Origin: Alteriqipengyuania halimionae
GTDB lineage: Bacteria > Pseudomonadota > Alphaproteobacteria > Sphingomonadales > Sphingomonadaceae
Assembly (NCBI RefSeq): GCF_009827575.1
Contig: NZ_WTYR01000001.1
Coordinates: 62,001 to 126,000, forward strand
Reading direction: 5' to 3'
DNA length: 64,000 bases
Both the position numbers and the translations under genes were made by a program. Below are positions 1 to 10,699 of this stretch, piece by piece. Below the pieces are notes generated by a model. The model did not search any database. It was not told the origin of the DNA and saw nothing but the letters and a program-made list of their open reading frames with translations. Within the stretch, counting starts at the first letter, position 1. Each line of letters begins with the position of its first letter.

Positions 1-1194
1 TGCGACCTGCGCTACGGTAACGTCGCGCAGTTCGATCAGCAGACCTTGTTCTGCAATCCGGACGGAGTTTGCGGCGGCGACCGGTTGCTTGTGCTCCGGC
101 ACCCACCGCGCGCAAGCCTCGCCGACCACTTGCTCAAGCGCCGGAGCGGGAAGCCGGCGGACGGCGTCATCATCGGTTTTACTGCTGCCTTGCTGCAACG
201 AGGCCGACACGTAATAGCGATAGCTGCGTCCCGCCTTGCCGCGCGAGAATGTCGGGCTCATCGGCTCCCCGGCGGCATCGAACAGCTTTCCGGTGAGCGG
301 CGCCTTGACCATGCGTTTGTTCGACGTTGCCCGGTGCCGCCTGGCATTCCCGTTGAGGTGACGCTGTACCTGCTCGAATAGAACCTCGTCGACGATGGCA
401 TCATGCTCGCCTTCGTAGACTTCGTCCTTGTGGACGATTTTGCCGAGATAGATATGGTTGCGCAGTAGATGGAACAGCGCTCCGCGGTTGTAAGGCAGGC
501 CGCCCATCGCCTTGCCTTTTCGCGTGGTCCAGCTCTTCGAGACCTTACCCTGTCTGGTGAGTTCGCGCTGCAACGCATGCACCGAACCCAGCGCGAGATA
601 GCGCTCGAAGATCTGCCTGACCAGACGCGCCTCTGCCGGATTTATCTGAAGCTTGCGGCTGCCTTCTGCCGGAATGTCATAACCGAGCGGCGGTATACCC
701 CCCATCCACATCCCGCGCTTCTTGGATGCGGCAATCTTGTCGCGGATGCGTTCGCCGGTGACCTCGCGTTCGAACTGGGCGAATGACAGGAGCACGTTAA
801 GTATGAGCTTGCCCATCGAGCCGGTGGTGTTGAACGACTGGGTCACCGAGACGAAGCTGCAATCGGCACCTTCGAAAATCTCGACGATCCGTGCGAAGTC
901 CGCAAGCGACCGGGTCAGGCGGTCGATCTTGTAGACCACGACCACATCGACCTTGCCAAGCTCGATATCGGCCAGGAGAGTCTTCAGGCCGGGCCTTTCC
1001 ATGGTCCCGCCAGAAAAGCCGCCATCATCGTAATGGTCGGGCAGCAATAGCCAACCCTCGCTCGCTTGGCTCAGCACATAGGCCTCGCTTGCGGCGCGCT
1101 GGGCATCGAGACTGTTGAACGACTGGTCGAGGCCTTCCTCGGAGCTTTTGCGCGTGTAGATCGCGCAGCGCAGCTGCTTCGCTTTCTCTGCCAT
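1..1194 (-). CDS. Large serine recombinase (resolvase/invertase family), cut at the window edge
   Basis: Site-specific DNA recombinase of the large serine class. It starts at ATG 1194 and stays open to base 1, so 398 codons are visible and the C-terminus lies outside the window. The N-terminus reads MAEKAKQLRCAIYTRKSS, with the catalytic serine in the YTRKSS motif. Resolvase-core landmarks follow: DGGFSGGTMERPGL, VVVYKIDRLTRS and FAQFEREVTGERI, then a recombinase domain with RNHIYLGKIVHKDEVYEG. The start overlaps the stop of the DUF2924 gene (TGATG), implying translational coupling. Recombinases in this gene context usually belong to mobile islands or prophage remnants, so this is the likely integrase of the accessory segment. 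No att site could be identified. Confidence 0.9.
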   Translation of the reverse strand, partial: MAEKAKQLRCAIYTRKSSEEGLDQSFNSLDAQRAASEAYVLSQASEGWLLLPDHYDDGGFSGGTMERPGLKTLLADIELGKVDVVVVYKIDRLTRSLADFARIVEIFEGADCSFVSVTQSFNTTGSMGKLILNVLLSFAQFEREVTGERIRDKIAASKKRGMWMGGIPPLGYDIPAEGSRKLQINPAEARLVRQIFERYLALGSVHALQRELTRQGKVSKSWTTRKGKAMGGLPYNRGALFHLLRNHIYLGKIVHKDEVYEGEHDAIVDEVLFEQVQRHLNGNARRHRATSNKRMVKAPLTGKLFDAAGEPMSPTFSRGKAGRSYRYYVSASLQQGSSKTDDDAVRRLPAPALEQVVGEACARWVPEHKQPVAAANSVRIAEQGLLIELRDVTVAQVA

Positions 1195-1598
1195 CAGCTG
1201 CTTCGCAGGCCGAAGAAACGCGGACCGTTCCAGCGGCTTCCGGCAATCGCGGTGGCAGCGGCCGAGAGGCTGGGAAACAGCCGGTCGCCCCAGCGGAAGC
1301 CGTCCTCCTCGACCGCGACGACGACCTCGCGGCCCCTCCAGTTGCGCCTCAGCGTGGCGCCGATACCCAGATGCTTGCCCTCGGCCTCGACCGGTCCGCT
1401 GCGCGCCAATGCCTTGCGCGACTTGTCATCAAGACCGCCAAGGGCCTCGGCTTGGATACGCCAGCTTAGCAGCATGCGCATGATCGGCTCCGAGCGCAGG
1501 GTTGGAGGTGCGCCATAGCGCTCCTTCCAGATCAATCGCAGCCCATCGATATCCAACTGCTCCAGCTCGCCCATCAGCTGTTCCAGATCGGCGCTCAT
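1194..1598 (-). CDS. DUF2924 domain-containing protein
   Basis: A 134-residue protein matching DUF2924 as I know it: an N-terminal part with WKERYGAPPTLRSEPIMRM and a C-terminal part with LRRNWRGREVVVAVEEDGF followed by RWNGPRFFGLR. This family is typically encoded beside large serine recombinases and DUF3489 proteins in alphaproteobacterial islands. Its biochemical role is unknown. It overlaps the DUF3489 stop upstream (ATGA at 1595-1598) and the recombinase start downstream, so the three genes form a tightly coupled operon. The context suggests an accessory or regulatory role for the recombinase, which is inference only. Confidence 0.85.
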   Translation of the reverse strand: MSADLEQLMGELEQLDIDGLRLIWKERYGAPPTLRSEPIMRMLLSWRIQAEALGGLDDKSRKALARSGPVEAEGKHLGIGATLRRNWRGREVVVAVEEDGFRWGDRLFPSLSAAATAIAGSRWNGPRFFGLRSS

Positions 1599-1819
1599 GC
1601 GGGCGCACTCGCGTTGTAGCGACGCACGCCGTCGTGCTTCTCGGACGTGATCACAAGGCCGCGCTTCTTCTTGAGCGCGCCGGCCATGGCCCCGCGTACC
1701 GAATGCTGCTGCCAGCCGGTCGCCTTCATCATCTCTTCGACGCTCGCGCCATTATTGCGGATGAGCAGCTTCTCGAGTTTGTCGAGCTTGGTCGGCGGTT
1801 TTGCCGTCACGTTGGTCAT
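1595..1819 (-). CDS. DUF3489 domain-containing small protein
   Basis: A small basic protein of 74 residues from an internal ATG at 1819 (MTNVTAKPPTKLDKLEKLL). A longer frame open to 1849 adds ten residues with no support. The body reads as a winged-helix-like DUF3489 fold: GASVEEMMKATGWQQHSVRG, then AMAGALKKKRGLVITSEK and a terminal basic VRRYNA. The pattern suggests a DNA-binding helix-turn-helix. It is the first gene of the DUF3489-DUF2924-recombinase operon, overlaps the next gene by ATGA, and lies divergent from the methyltransferase gene, so it could repress the shared intergenic region (inference). Confidence 0.8.
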   Translation of the reverse strand: MTNVTAKPPTKLDKLEKLLIRNNGASVEEMMKATGWQQHSVRGAMAGALKKKRGLVITSEKHDGVRRYNASAPA

Positions 1820-2011
1820 TGAAGTTCTCCAGGTCTGTGCGAGCGGCAAAAATTGCCGCTGCTACCGGAGCGAGCCCGGCTCGCCGGGCGCTGGGTCACC
1901 AATGCTCAGCTTCGCCAGCTAGTCCAGTGGTTTGAGATTCATCCCCGACTTCCACAGGGCCAAACTGGCCGCGGCCTTTTGGAGAAGGCTCGTGAGTGCT
2001 ATTTTCCCCAT

Positions 2012-3133
2012 ATGGACACATCCGATCCGAAGGCAGGCGCCTCTGCCCGCCGCCAGCTGACCGTCAGCTACAAGCCGCTCGGCGCGCTCACGCCCGATCC
2101 GCGAAATGCCCGGACGCATTCCAAGCGTCAGATCGAGCAGATCGTGCAGTCGATCCGCGCGTTCGGCTTTACCAATCCGATCCTGGCCGATCCGCAAGGC
2201 AATCTGATCGCCGGCCACGGACGTCTTCGCGCATCGAAGGAGATGGGGCTCCAGCAGGTTCCGGTCATCGAGCTCACAGGTCTGTCCGAAGTTCAAAAGA
2301 AGGCACTGCGGCTTGCCGATAACAAGATCGCGCTCAATGCGGGCTGGGACACCGAGATCCTCAAACTCGAGCTTGCCGATCTATCCATCCCTGAAATCGA
2401 TCTTGATCTGTCCCTCACCGGCTTTTCCGCCGGCGAGATCGACGTCGTTCTTGCCGAAAGCGACGATCCCGACGACGAAGTCATTCCGCCGGTGCCCGAA
2501 CACCCGCGTGTCCAGGCGGGCGATATCTGGCAGCTTGGCGAACACCGGGTGGCCTGCGGCGATGGCCGGGATGCGGCTTTTTTGCAGCGCCTGATAGGCG
2601 AGGGCGAGAAGGTCGACTGCGCGTTCCTCGATCCGCCCTACAATGTGAAGATCAATGGCCACGCCAATGCGAAGGGCCGTCACCGCGAGTTCGCCATGGC
2701 GTCAGGCGAGATGACCGAAAACGAATTCCGCACCTTCCTCGCTGACTCTTTGGGCGCCTGCGCCAAGGTATCACGCGATGGTGCCGTCCACTTCGTCTGC
2801 ATGGACTGGCGCCATATGGATGATGTCACCGCATCGGTTAGCGATGTCTACGATACCCTTCTCAACATCTGCGTGTGGAACAAAAGCAACGCTGGCATGG
2901 GCTCGCTCTACCCGTCCAAGCACGAGATGATCTTCGTCTACCGCGTCGGCGAGGCGGCGCATACGAACTGCGTTGAGCTGGGCAAGCACGGCCGCAACCG
3001 GACAAATGTATGGGATTACCCGAGCGTCAACTCGATGCGCGGATCGAGGCGAGAGGACCTCGCGCTCCACCCGACGGTGAAGCCGGTCGCCATGGTTGCA
3101 GACGGCACTGTCAGAGCAAACGCACCTGATTGA
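2012..3133 (+). pseudogene. ParB-like/DNA methyltransferase, 3' end replaced by an IS
   Basis: This is the N-terminal part of a fusion DNA methylase. A ParB-like nuclease domain (about residues 15-110; PDPRNARTHSKRQIEQI, NLIAGHGRLRASKEMG) precedes a beta-class amino-methyltransferase domain. The catalytic DPPY motif is present (FLDPPYNVKING), and the frame runs through the pre-motif HPTVKPVAMV. In this class the SAM-binding FxGxGS loop lies at the C-terminus. Here the frame enters the IS terminal repeat at base 3104 and stops at 3133, so that loop is lost and the enzyme should be inactive. The start at ATG 2012 fits the conserved N-terminus. No good ribosome-binding site is visible, and a TATTTT element sits about 8 bp upstream, so a leaderless transcript is possible. 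Confidence 0.85.
3104..3126 (+). repeat. IS6-family left terminal inverted repeat
   Basis: Read inward, the first 20 bases are GGCACTGTCAGAGCAAACGC. They match 14 of 20 positions of the right end read inward, including the CTGTCAG core. Confidence 0.75.
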
Positions 3134-3163
3134 CGGTTGAGGCGCCGAGGGTAGGGCGGTGAG

Positions 3164-3880
3164 ATGCCGCGCAAGAAGAAGCCAGCCAGCCCGTTCCGGT
3201 ATTTCAACTCGTCGCCCGAGGTGATCCGCCTCGTGGTGATGATGTACGTCCGTTTTCCGCTCAGTTTGCGGAACGTCGAAGACCTTCTCGCCGAGCGCGG
3301 GATCGACATCTGCCACGAGACCGTGCGCCATTGGTGGAACAGGTTCGGCCCGATGTTCGCCGGCGACATCCGCAGACTGCGGGTGAGCAGAATGCGCGGC
3401 TTTCGCCAGTGGAAGTGGCACCTCGATGAGGTCTACGTGAAGATCAATGGCGAGATGCATTACCTCTGGCGTGCGGTCGACCAGGAAGGCGAGATCCTCG
3501 AGAGCTACGTCACGAAGACCCGCGACAAGAAGGCAGCGCTGCGGTTCATGAAGAAGGTTCTGAAGCGGCACGGCTCTCCTGCCGAGATCACCACCGATGG
3601 TCTTCGCTCCTATCGCTCTGCGATGAGCGAACTCGGCAATGCTGACAAGCAAGAGGTGGGACGTTGGGCGAACAACCGCGCGGAGAACAGTCACCTGCCA
3701 TTTCGGCGAAGAGAGCGGGTCATGCTCAGGTTCCGGCAAATGCGAACCCTACAGAAGTTCGCTTCCGTCCATGCCAACGTCCACAATCACTTCAATTCCG
3801 AACGCCACTTGATCGACAGAGAGACCTACAAGACCCGCCGTTCAGCCGCACTGGCTGAGTGGCAAAACCTCATGGCCTGA
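3164..3880 (+). CDS. IS6-family transposase
   Basis: A 238-residue DDE transposase, the usual length for the IS6 family. The N-terminal region (FPLSLRNVEDLLAERGI, ETVRHWWNRFGP) is the typical helix-turn-helix. The catalytic triad is visible as the first Asp in WHLDEVYVKI (about residue 89), the second in ITTDGLRSY (about 147) and the Glu in NRAENSHLPFRRRER (about 183). The reading frame is intact, so the element may still be active. It catalyses replicative cointegrate formation and adjacent deletions, which accounts for the truncated genes on both sides. The start ATG at 3164 is preceded by a plausible GGTGAG ribosome-binding site. Confidence 0.95.
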   Translation: MPRKKKPASPFRYFNSSPEVIRLVVMMYVRFPLSLRNVEDLLAERGIDICHETVRHWWNRFGPMFAGDIRRLRVSRMRGFRQWKWHLDEVYVKINGEMHYLWRAVDQEGEILESYVTKTRDKKAALRFMKKVLKRHGSPAEITTDGLRSYRSAMSELGNADKQEVGRWANNRAENSHLPFRRRERVMLRFRQMRTLQKFASVHANVHNHFNSERHLIDRETYKTRRSAALAEWQNLMA

Positions 3881-3920
3881 GAAGTGCCGGGTAAGGGAAT
3901 GCTGCGCCGATCGGAGACAA

Positions 3921-3943
3921 GTTGCGATTAGACTGACAGCACC
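3921..3943 (-). repeat. IS6-family right terminal inverted repeat
   Basis: Read inward from base 3943 the sequence is GGTGCTGTCAGTCTAATCGC, which shares the CTGTCAG core and terminal GG with the left end. Confidence 0.7.
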
Positions 3944-3968
3944 GGCGGGAACCCCGATCGACGAAATC

Positions 3969-4433
3969 ATGATCGAACCGTCGTTGCGCCTCCCCGAAGG
4001 ATGGGAGTGGGCATGCGCGCTCGATTGCGGTGATCAGGCGCAGGTGGGGCCCGACAAAGCGCTGAGCGACCTTCACGCGCATGATTGGGAGAGCTTCTTC
4101 GCCTCGCGTGTCGATGGCATCGCACCGCGCGCACCCTACGCAGGCATCGAAAACGGGGGTTACTCGCTCGTCTGGAAGGAGCGGCCGTCCGGTTGGGTCG
4201 CCGACGACCAGAGCCGCCATTCCTATTTCGACTCTTCCTATTCGCTCGGCCTCAAAATGGGCGCGAACGCGAAGGTGATCGATGTGTTGTGGGATTGGCC
4301 CGCCTTCGCGGCCGGCATGGTCAAGGGGATGAAGGTCCTCTCGGTTGGCGGCGTGACCTACTCGCATGCGGCGATTCAGGACGCGCTTGATGTCTGTACC
4401 CCAGAAATGGGGATGGATCGAGGTAGTGGGTAA
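3969..4433 (+). pseudogene. Remnant of an M61-type (glycyl aminopeptidase-like) peptidase
   Basis: An open frame of 154 codons resembling pieces of PDZ-containing M61 metallopeptidases. The first part (LRLPEGWEWACALD) looks like the N-terminal domain. It jumps directly to a C-terminal stretch (LHAHDWESFFASRVDG, GGYSLVWKERP) and then the PDZ portion (YSLGLKMG, VIDVLWDWPAFAAGMVKGMK). The zinc-binding HExxH region that should lie between is absent. The frame is open up to the IS end at 3943, so the 5' part was probably lost with the IS event, and similarity fades after about base 4390. This is a decayed, non-functional remnant. The family call is by eye and moderate. Confidence 0.6.
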
Positions 4434-4523
4434 GTTCGGTCAGCCAGTGCCATGACGTCTCGCTGGACTGACTCGGAGAGACCGAAGGCGCAGGCGATGG
4501 GGAAGCCGATGCATCCAGCGCGA

Positions 4524-5597
4524 TCATGCCACCGGCTTGAACGTATCGGGATCGGCCATCCGCCAGTATTCGGCAAAAGCGGTGTCTTCCGGTTCGTCCA
4601 GCAGCTTGCCCATTTCGACTTCGTGGACGATCTGCGACCAAGGGATCATTTCGGCATTGTTCTTCCACTGCCGCAGATGGCGCGGCGTGAAATCGTCGGG
4701 CGTATCGATGCCGCAGGCGACCACGATATCGTGCAGGCTGTCGAGCGTCTTCGACTGGAAATTGGCCACGCGCTGGGCCTTTTCCGGGATTACCAACCCG
4801 CGCTGGCGGGCGGGCGAGCTGGTCGCGACGCCGGTGGGGCAGGTACCGGTGTGGCAGCGCAGCGACTGGACACAGCCAAGCGAGAACATGAACGCGCGCG
4901 CCGCGTTGCACCAGTTGGCGCCGAGCGCGGCGTTCATTGCGATCGAGGAGCCGGAGAATACCTTCTCCGATGCTGCGAGCTTGATCTTGCCTTTCAGCCC
5001 GGTGCCGATCAGCGCATTATTGACGTAATACAGCGCGATCCGCAGCGGCAGGCCGACATGGTCGGAAAGTTCGAGCGGGGCCGCGCCGGTCCAGCCACCG
5101 CCGCCATCGACGACGATGAAGTCGAGATAGATGCCGCTATCGAGCATCGCCTTGCAGATCGCGAACACTTCGTGCGGCATGCCGACGCACAGCTTGATGC
5201 CGACCGGCTTGCCGCCCGAAAGATCGCGCATCTTGGCCGCGAATTCGAGCGTTTCACGCGGGGTCGAGAAGGCCGAATGGCCCGGCGGTGACAGGCAATC
5301 CTCGTGGGCAGGGACCTGGCGAGTATTGGCGATTTCTTCGGTGACCTTGGCTGCCGGTAGCAACCCGCCATGGCCGGGCTTGGCGCCCTGGCTCAGCTTG
5401 ATTTCGGTCATCTTGACGGAATCGTGTTGTGCCTTGTCGCGGAAGCTCTCCGGATGGAAATTGCCGTTATCGTCCCGCGCCCCGAAATAGCCCGAACCGA
5501 TCTCCCACACCACGTCCCCGCCATGCTTGAGGTGGTAGGGCGAGAGCCCGCCTTCGCCGGTGTCGTGATAGAAATCGCCGATTTCTCTCCAGCCCAT
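4524..5597 (-). pseudogene. Glutamate-synthase-like FMN protein, 5'-truncated
   Basis: A 357-residue frame matching the C-terminal two-thirds of stand-alone FMN-binding glutamate synthase family proteins, which are normally about 500 residues. It begins abruptly inside the TIM-barrel at DFYHDTGEGGLSPYH, with an in-frame TAG two codons upstream. The usual N-terminal membrane region and SFGALS segment are missing. What remains is well conserved: EIKLSQGAKPGHGG, SGGKPVGIKLCVG, VVDGGGGWTGAAP and the Cys cluster CVQSLRCHTGTCPTG for an iron-sulfur centre. The absence of the N-terminal flavin-domain strands argues for a pseudogene. Bases 4434-4523 and 5598-5838 hold no recognisable gene. Confidence 0.75.
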
Positions 5598-5838
5598 TCT
5601 CTACAAACAGCCCGCGAAACAGCATCCCCTTTCCTTTTATCAGATTTGCGCAAACGCCTGGCGCGCTGAAACGGCTTGTAAAGTACATGCAAATGAAGCG
5701 CTTGATTCCGGCACAGAACAGCGGTCAGACGCGTCGCGCGTATGATTGGAGGTACGACCTTCGGAGACGCGCTTTCCCGCGCCGGAGCGGGCCACAAATC
5801 ATTGCCCTGACGCGCCGGTCCGCCTAGCAGTAGCGGCG

Positions 5839-6453
5839 GTGCTCGACAAAACCGCCTTCCGCAATGCGCTCGGCAGCTTCGTGACCGGGGTTACGATCGT
5901 AACCGCGCGCGATGGCGATGGCGCGCCTGTCGGGCTGACCGCCAACAGCTTCAACTCGGTATCGCTCGATCCGCCGATGGTATTGTGGAGCCTCGCGCTG
6001 TCATCGCGCTCGCTGCCCGCCTTTCGCGATGCCACGGCCTGGGCGGTGCATATCCTGGCAGCCGACCAGGAAGACATGTCCAACCGTTTCGCCCGCACCG
6101 GTGCCGACAAATTCGCCGGCCTCACGGTCGACGACGGCCCTGAGGGCGCGCCGTTGATCGAAGGTTGCGCGGCCCGCTTCGGCTGCCGTGCGCGCTACGA
6201 ATACGAAGGCGGCGACCACGCGATCTTCCTTGGCGAAGTGATCGATTTCGCGCGCAGTTCCGCCGAGCCGCTGGTATATCATTCGGGCCGTTACGGACGG
6301 CTGATGCCAAGCGAGGGCGGCGAGATCGATGCGCAGGATCATGCCGCGCTCGTCACCGCCGGATTGATCGAGGAAACCGCCGATGGCTGGCGGCTGACCG
6401 AAGCGGGCGACGCGCAGCGCGCCTTGCTCGATCGGATCGCACACTCCACCTGA
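5839..6453 (+). CDS. Flavin reductase family protein (FMN-binding split barrel)
   Basis: NAD(P)H:flavin reductase-like protein supplying reduced flavin to two-component monooxygenases. From GTG 5839 it has 204 residues. It starts [20 protein letters not shown] and continues with the family motifs [19 protein letters not shown] and [11 protein letters not shown], then [10 protein letters not shown] longer frame from TTG 5746 adds 31 residues with no family likeness. After the flavin domain comes a short C-terminal extension ([20 protein letters not shown]) resembling a winged helix. It lies 56 bases upstream of acsA and is co-directional, so co-transcription is possible. Confidence 0.85.
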   Translation: MLDKTAFRNALGSFVTGVTIVTARDGDGAPVGLTANSFNSVSLDPPMVLWSLALSSRSLPAFRDATAWAVHILAADQEDMSNRFARTGADKFAGLTVDDGPEGAPLIEGCAARFGCRARYEYEGGDHAIFLGEVIDFARSSAEPLVYHSGRYGRLMPSEGGEIDAQDHAALVTAGLIEETADGWRLTEAGDAQRALLDRIAHST

Positions 6454-6509
6454 ACCGGGTTGCGCCACGCAATGCGTGCGCGCATCGTGGCGGGGAGAGG
6501 AGAACCCGC

Positions 6510-8411
<1,902 letters not shown>

Positions 8412-8461
8412 GACGCAAATCGCGCCCGTTGTCGCTGCGCGGCGGCAGCGGGCCTATCGGC

Positions 8462-9151
8462 CTAGACGGCTTCGATCGCGTAGCCGGCCGAGCGGACGGT
8501 GCGCACCGGATCGGGCTCGTCCTCGATCTCGATCGCCTTGCGCAGGCGGCGGATATGGACGTCGACCGTGCGTTCCTCGATCTCGCTTGCGGTGCCCCAG
8601 ACGGCATCGAGCAATTGCCCGCGGCTGAACACCCGGCCCGGGCTCTCCATCAGATGCCGCAGCAGCCGAAACTCGGTCGGGCCGAGTTTCAACTGCTCGC
8701 CCTTGCGGGTGACCCGGTGCTGCACCGGATCGAGCTCGATACTGCCAACATTGAGCGTTTCGCCGGCCAGCACCGGGCGGACCCGGCGCAGCACGGCCGT
8801 GGCGCGGGCAAGCAGCTCGCGCGGGCTGAACGGCTTGGAAATGTAATCGTCGGCCCCCGTATCGAGACCGCGGATCTTGTCATCCTCCGCGCCGCGCGCG
8901 GTCAGCATGATGATCGGCACTTGGGCGGTATCGGCGTCGCGCCGCAGACGGCGGCAGACTTCGATCCCGCTGGTGCCCTCGATCATCCAGTCGAGCAGGA
9001 TCAGATCGGGCACGTCCTCGCGCGCCAGCAACAGCGCCTCGTCGCCATCGGGCGTAGTGCGGACATTGTACCCGGCCTTCTCGAACCGGTAGCTCAGCAG
9101 TTCGAGCAGCGATGGATCGTCTTCGACGATCAGGATGTTCGGATTGGCCAT
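8462..9151 (-). CDS. phoB: Phosphate regulon response regulator PhoB
   Basis: OmpR-family transcription factor of 229 residues that binds Pho boxes when phosphorylated. The receiver has the acidic pocket (LIVEDDPSLLELL), phosphoacceptor Asp in LILLDWMIEGTSG, Thr in IIMLTARG and Lys in YISKPFSPREL. The winged-helix domain shows GPTEFRLLRHLMESPGRVFS, WGTASEIEERTVDVHIRRLR and a closing VRTVRSAGYA. It is the last gene of pstSCAB-phoU-phoB, starting 23 bases after phoU. All canonical residues are intact, unlike the second PhoB-like protein at 20735-21400. Confidence 0.95.
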   Translation of the reverse strand: MANPNILIVEDDPSLLELLSYRFEKAGYNVRTTPDGDEALLLAREDVPDLILLDWMIEGTSGIEVCRRLRRDADTAQVPIIMLTARGAEDDKIRGLDTGADDYISKPFSPRELLARATAVLRRVRPVLAGETLNVGSIELDPVQHRVTRKGEQLKLGPTEFRLLRHLMESPGRVFSRGQLLDAVWGTASEIEERTVDVHIRRLRKAIEIEDEPDPVRTVRSAGYAIEAV

Positions 9152-9174
9152 GGCGCTAATCCCGTATGAGTGGC

Positions 9175-9885
9175 TCAGCCATCGGTATCGAGCTTGCTTT
9201 CCGCATCGCTGGCACCTTCATCCTCGTCGGCGAGGTAATCGCCGGTGGCGGCAAAGTAGACCTGTTCGGCAACGTTGCAGGCATGGTCGGCGATGCGCTC
9301 GATATTGCGCGCGACGAACAGCAATTGCGCCGCCGTGCTGACCGTGGCCGGGCTTTCGACCATGTGGGTCACGAGGTTGCGGAAGATGCTGTCGTAAAAG
9401 GCATCGACCTTGGCGTCGCGGGCGATGATTTCCTTGGCGCGCTCGGCATCGCGCGCGGCGAAGGCATCGAGCACGTCGTGGACCATTTCCACCGCGACTG
9501 CACCCATGGCCGGGATCAACGTCAGCGGTTCGAATTTCTCGCGGCCCTGGATCTTGCCGATCCGGCGCGAGATATTCTTGGCATAGTCGCCCATCCGTTC
9601 GACCACGCCGGCAACCTTGAGCGCCGCGATCACTTCGCGCAGATCGTCCGCCATCGGTGCGCGCAGTGCAATCACCCGCACGGCGAGCTTGTCGACTTCG
9701 CCTTCCAGCGCGTCGATCTGCTTGTCGCGGTCGATCACGCCCTGGGCCAGCTCCTGGTCGCCCGTTTCGAGCGCCTGGATCGCTTCGGCGACCGAAAGCT
9801 GCGACAGACCGCCCATCTCGGCGATCAGCCCGCGCAAGCGCGTGATGTCCTCATCGAACGCCTTGACTGTGTGTTCCATCGCCAT
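9175..9885 (-). CDS. phoU: Phosphate transport system regulatory protein PhoU
   Basis: Negative regulator linking the Pst transporter to the PhoR kinase. It has 236 residues from ATG 9885 (MAMEHTVKAFDEDITRLRG). Two PhoU helical-bundle repeats are visible, one around VDKLAVRVIALRAPMADDLR and one around FVARNIERIADHACNVAEQV, which contains the family (E/D)xxxD metal-binding pattern. An acidic tail (ADEDEGASDAESKLDTDG) follows. Only one base separates the pstB stop from this start, so the two are translationally close. A longer frame open to 10053 is pstB in another frame. Confidence 0.95.
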   Translation of the reverse strand: MAMEHTVKAFDEDITRLRGLIAEMGGLSQLSVAEAIQALETGDQELAQGVIDRDKQIDALEGEVDKLAVRVIALRAPMADDLREVIAALKVAGVVERMGDYAKNISRRIGKIQGREKFEPLTLIPAMGAVAVEMVHDVLDAFAARDAERAKEIIARDAKVDAFYDSIFRNLVTHMVESPATVSTAAQLLFVARNIERIADHACNVAEQVYFAATGDYLADEDEGASDAESKLDTDG

Positions 9886-9886
9886 C

Positions 9887-10699
9887 TTAACCGTACCTTC
9901 CGGTGATATAGTCCTTCGTGCGCTCTTCCTTCGGGTTCGTAAAGATATCCGAGGTGGAGCCGAACTCGACCATCTTGCCCAGATGGAAGAACGCGGTCCG
10001 CTGCGAAACGCGCGCGGCCTGCTGCATCGAGTGCGTAACGATGACGATAGCATACCGGCCGCGAAGATCGTGAATCAGTTCCTCGATCCGCGCCGTGGCG
10101 ATCGGATCGAGCGCCGAGCACGGCTCGTCCATCAGGATCACTTCGGGATCGACCGCGATGGCGCGGGCGATGCACAGGCGTTGCTGCTGGCCGCCCGAAA
10201 GCGCGGTGCCCGAATCATCGAGCCGGTCCTTGACCTCTTCCCACAGGCCGGCGCGCTTGAGCGAGCGTTCGACGATCTCGTCGAGCGCGTCCTTGCCTTC
10301 GGCGAGGCCATGGATCTTGGGTCCGTAGGCGATGTTTTCGTAGATCGACTTGGGGAACGGGTTGGGCTTCTGGAACACCATCCCGACCCGCGCGCGCAGT
10401 TGCACCACGTCCAGCTTGGGATCGTGAATGTCCTCGCCATCGAGCTTGATCGTGCCTTCGACGCGGGCCGAGGGGATCGTGTCGTTCATCCGGTTGAGCG
10501 AGCGCAAGAAGGTCGACTTGCCGCAGCCCGAGGGGCCGATGAACGCGGTCACATATTCGGTGGGAATGTCGATCGAGACGTCGTCGATCGCCTTCTTGTC
10601 ACCGTAATAGACCGAGACGCCGCGCGCCTCCATCTTGGGCGTGCCCGTCGCCATCACGTCTTCGTCGATTTCTTCGGGGGTGATCGATTGGGTTACCAT
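9887..10699 (-). CDS. pstB: Phosphate ABC transporter ATP-binding protein PstB
   Basis: ATPase subunit of the high-affinity phosphate importer, 270 residues. It has Walker [10 protein letters not shown], the Q-loop in [16 protein letters not shown], signature [14 protein letters not shown], Walker [14 protein letters not shown] and the H-loop in IVTHSMQQA. The start at ATG 10699 overlaps the pstA stop by seven bases. An alternative downstream ATG ([12 protein letters not shown]) would trim 15 residues. Confidence 0.95.
   Translation of the reverse strand: MVTQSITPEEIDEDVMATGTPKMEARGVSVYYGDKKAIDDVSIDIPTEYVTAFIGPSGCGKSTFLRSLNRMNDTIPSARVEGTIKLDGEDIHDPKLDVVQLRARVGMVFQKPNPFPKSIYENIAYGPKIHGLAEGKDALDEIVERSLKRAGLWEEVKDRLDDSGTALSGGQQQRLCIARAIAVDPEVILMDEPCSALDPIATARIEELIHDLRGRYAIVIVTHSMQQAARVSQRTAFFHLGKMVEFGSTSDIFTNPKEERTKDYITGRYG

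Larger units (their letters stand above)
3104..3943 (+). mobile_element. IS6-family insertion sequence, 840 bp
   Basis: A compact IS of 840 bp bounded by imperfect terminal inverted repeats, carrying one transposase gene on the plus strand. Size, single ORF and transposase type all fit the IS6 family. The bases flanking the ends (TTGCAGAC on the left, GGCGGGAA on the right) are not a direct repeat, although IS6 elements normally make 8-bp duplications. The left flank is a truncated methyltransferase and the right flank a truncated M61-type peptidase, unrelated genes. The copy therefore probably marks a deletion or cointegrate-resolution junction rather than a simple insertion. Confidence 0.85.

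Noticed and set aside
2771-3739. A minus-strand frame spanning the methyltransferase/IS junction
   Set aside because: It crosses the IS boundary and is antisense to two clear genes.
3096-3951. 8-bp target-site duplication around the IS
   Set aside because: The flanks TTGCAGAC and GGCGGGAA do not match.
4376-4576. A possible transposase remnant on the minus strand after the glutamate-synthase-like gene
   Set aside because: No transposase motif is visible; only a short unmatched reading frame.
8424-8453. Terminator between acsA and phoB
   Set aside because: A GC-rich stem with several G-U pairs is possible, but there is no T run and the stem is imperfect.
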